From Moraxellaceae bacterium (GTDB taxonomy: Bacteria > Pseudomonadota > Gammaproteobacteria > Pseudomonadales > Moraxellaceae): 64,000 bases of DNA. Below the pieces are notes generated by a model. It worked only from the letters and a program-made list of their open reading frames with translations. It was not told the DNA's origin and ran no database searches. Both the position numbers and the translations under genes were made by a program. Positions 62,306 to 64,000 of this stretch are shown here, in pieces. Position 1 is the stretch's first letter, and each line of letters opens with the position of its first letter. The stretch is taken from positions 248,001 through 312,000 of the forward strand of contig JAJUIK010000001.1 of NCBI GenBank assembly GCA_029267635.1, written 5' to 3'.

Positions 62306-63832
62306 TTACTGAGCAGCAGCATCTACGACTGGAATCTTACCAATCTTGGCTTGCCAGATTTTTGGTGCAATCGCGTGGATGGAAGTACCGTTGACGTCTA
62401 CAGCAACAGAAACCGGCATATCTTCAACCACGAACTTGTAGATCGCTTCCATACCGAGATCTGCAAAGGCAACAACTTCAGCCTGACGTACTGCTTTAGA
62501 CACGAGGTAAGCTGCACCACCCACGGCCATCAAATAAGTGGCTTTGTGGTCTTTGATCGCTTCGATTGCAGCAGGACCACGATCCGCTTTACCGATCATA
62601 CCGAACAGACCAGTATGCTCAAGCACTTTACGCGTGAACTTGTCCATACGTGTTGCGGTTGTAGGGCCAGCAGGACCAACCACTTCGTCACGGACTGGAT
62701 CGACTGGACCTACGTAGTAAATGAACTTGCCTTTCAAATCAACAGGAAGCTCTTCACCATTGTCGATCATTTCAACCATACGTTTGTGTGCTGCATCACG
62801 ACCAGTGTACATGGTACCGCTGAGCAACAAGGTATCACCTGGCTGCCAAGAGTTCATTTCTTCTTGGGTAATCGTGTCTAGATTCACACGCTTAGATTTA
62901 GAGGCATCCCAAGTCACTTGTGGATAGTCTTCAAGTTTAGGTGCTTGGATATGCGCAACACCTGAACCATCAAGCTGGAAGTGTGCGTGACGAGTCGCTG
63001 CACAGTTCGGGATCATACCGACTGGTTTGCCTGCTGCGTGGCAAGGGTAATCTTTGATCTTGATGTCAAGAACAGTCGTTAAACCACCGAGACCTTGTGC
63101 ACCAATACCGAGTGCATTCACTTTCTCGAAGATTTCGATACGAAGTTCTTCCATCTTGCTTTGTGGACCACGACGAAGCAATTCGTCCATGTTGATCTCT
63201 TCCATCAATGCTTCTTTCGCAAGCATCATGGCTTTTTCTGCAGTACCACCGATCCCGATGCCGAGCATGCCAGGAGGACACCAGCCTGCACCCATAGTTG
63301 GAACAGTTTTCAATACCCAATCCACGATTGAGTCAGATGGGTTCAACATCGCCAGTTTAGATTTGTTTTCTGAACCGCCACCTTTGGCTGCAACGGTAAT
63401 ATCCACTTTGTTGCCTGGAACGAGTTTGTAGTGGATCACTGCAGGCGTGTTGTCTTTGGTGTTTTTACGGCCAAAAGCAGGATCTGCCAAAACAGAAGCA
63501 CGAAGTACGTTGCTGTTTTCCAGGTAACCTTGGCGTACACCTTCGTTGATCGCATCATCCAAGCTCATGGTTAAATCAAATTTAACGTCTAAGCCCACTT
63601 CAAGGAATACGTTCACAATACCAGTATCTTGACAGATCGGACGATGGCCCTCTGCACACATGCGAGAGTTGATCAGGATTTGTGCAATTGCGTCTTTGGC
63701 CGCCTGGTTCTCTTCGCGATCATAGGCACGAGACATTGCTTGAATAAAGTCTTGTGGGTGATAGTACGAAATGAACTGTAGCGCGTCCTTGATCGATGTG
63801 ATCAAGTCATCTTGCTTGATAATAGTGGTCAT
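62306..63832 (-). CDS. fumA: Fumarate hydratase, class I (4Fe-4S, FumA/FumB type)
   Basis: 508 residues, single-chain class I fumarase. Interconverts fumarate and malate in the citric acid cycle. The three cluster cysteines are in RPICQDTGIV (about residue 68), GAGWCPPGMLGIGIGG (about 187) and MIPNCAATRHAHF (about 280). The C-terminal beta domain has GTMYTGRDAAHKRM, the substrate site. Start is the ATG giving MTTIIKQDDLI; the frame is open 13 codons further but without a family match. Oxygen-sensitive by family. The 168 bases up to the window edge should hold its promoter. Confidence 0.93.
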   Translation of the reverse strand: MTTIIKQDDLITSIKDALQFISYYHPQDFIQAMSRAYDREENQAAKDAIAQILINSRMCAEGHRPICQDTGIVNVFLEVGLDVKFDLTMSLDDAINEGVRQGYLENSNVLRASVLADPAFGRKNTKDNTPAVIHYKLVPGNKVDITVAAKGGGSENKSKLAMLNPSDSIVDWVLKTVPTMGAGWCPPGMLGIGIGGTAEKAMMLAKEALMEEINMDELLRRGPQSKMEELRIEIFEKVNALGIGAQGLGGLTTVLDIKIKDYPCHAAGKPVGMIPNCAATRHAHFQLDGSGVAHIQAPKLEDYPQVTWDASKSKRVNLDTITQEEMNSWQPGDTLLLSGTMYTGRDAAHKRMVEMIDNGEELPVDLKGKFIYYVGPVDPVRDEVVGPAGPTTATRMDKFTRKVLEHTGLFGMIGKADRGPAAIEAIKDHKATYLMAVGGAAYLVSKAVRQAEVVAFADLGMEAIYKFVVEDMPVSVAVDVNGTSIHAIAPKIWQAKIGKIPVVDAAAQ

Positions 63833-64000
63833 ATCAGAATTCTCTTGAGCGGGCTGAAAGCTAGCGGGCAAATTATAAGATAAAAAGCAGGATTTGTGGG
63901 CGTTTAAACTGCTTTTTGGGCAAAAGTTTAATAAATTAATCAGACTGATAAGTAACCAAGAAGCCTGGAAATAGCTGGCTCGTCGGTGTCTAAAGAAAAG

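Noticed and set aside
62291..62881. 196-codon open frame antisense to the fumarase gene
   Set aside because: Overlaps the 3' end of the fumarase gene and its terminator; not a gene.

Overview
The window looks like chromosomal core DNA of an Acinetobacter-type gammaproteobacterium (Moraxellaceae). The evidence is the protein sequences and the gene order: leuC-leuD-lipoprotein-leuB, truA/FimV/asd, metX-metW, thyA-folA-lgt, tonB-exbB-exbD, piuC beside a catecholate receptor, and tig-clpP-clpX. The genus call is inference from remembered gene content; no search was run. I see no insertion sequence, prophage, CRISPR array, rRNA or tRNA gene.

Layout. 1-4.1 kb: the end of a HAD phosphatase gene, then ovoA (ovothiol synthesis), a LysR regulator and a small DUF2061 membrane protein with a strong Fur-box-like site. 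4.3-8.3 kb: leucine genes leuC, leuD, a lipoprotein gene and leuB. 8.4-15.8 kb: infA, an AraC regulator, truA, an asparaginase, a FimV-like protein encoded as two separate genes, and asd. 16-21.5 kb: an EEP-family membrane protein, a GGA-rich small RNA, a glycosyltransferase, a lipid A-type acyltransferase and the ABC-F protein Uup. 21.6-31.4 kb: slyX, a PIN/NYN-like protein, topA, a membrane metalloprotease, HdeD, an SF1 helicase, an RRM protein and two small hypotheticals. 31.4-37.1 kb: a Kef-type antiporter, rpmG, rpmB, an aldehyde dehydrogenase with a divergent TetR gene, and purU. 37.3-44.8 kb: a Fur-box-preceded tonB-exbB-exbD operon, msrA, a META lipoprotein, folA, thyA, two small membrane proteins, lgt and an NRDE protein. 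44.8-51.7 kb: phoX next to tatABC, an AEC permease, rdgB, and a Sel1 protein behind metXW. 51.7-64 kb: metX, leuA, piuC, a piuA-like receptor, tig, clpP, clpX and class I fumarase.

The strongest unexpected signal is the 310-base gap at 17145-17454. It opens with a perfect TGTAAG-N6-CTTACA palindrome, the GacA upstream activating sequence of pseudomonad rsm genes. A non-coding stretch with eight GGA triplets follows, several of them in hairpin loops. It ends in a 13-bp terminator hairpin whose loop is AGGAC. Together these are the hallmarks of an RsmY/RsmZ/CsrB-class RNA that sequesters CsrA/RsmA.

Regulatory logic can be read at several other places. Fur-box-like palindromes precede tonB, the catecholate receptor and the DUF2061 gene. 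Three GTCA half-sites at 11-bp spacing (a Pho box) precede phoX. A perfect 8-bp-arm palindrome lies between the aldehyde dehydrogenase and its divergent TetR gene. Two consensus DnaA boxes face each other at 27194-27221.
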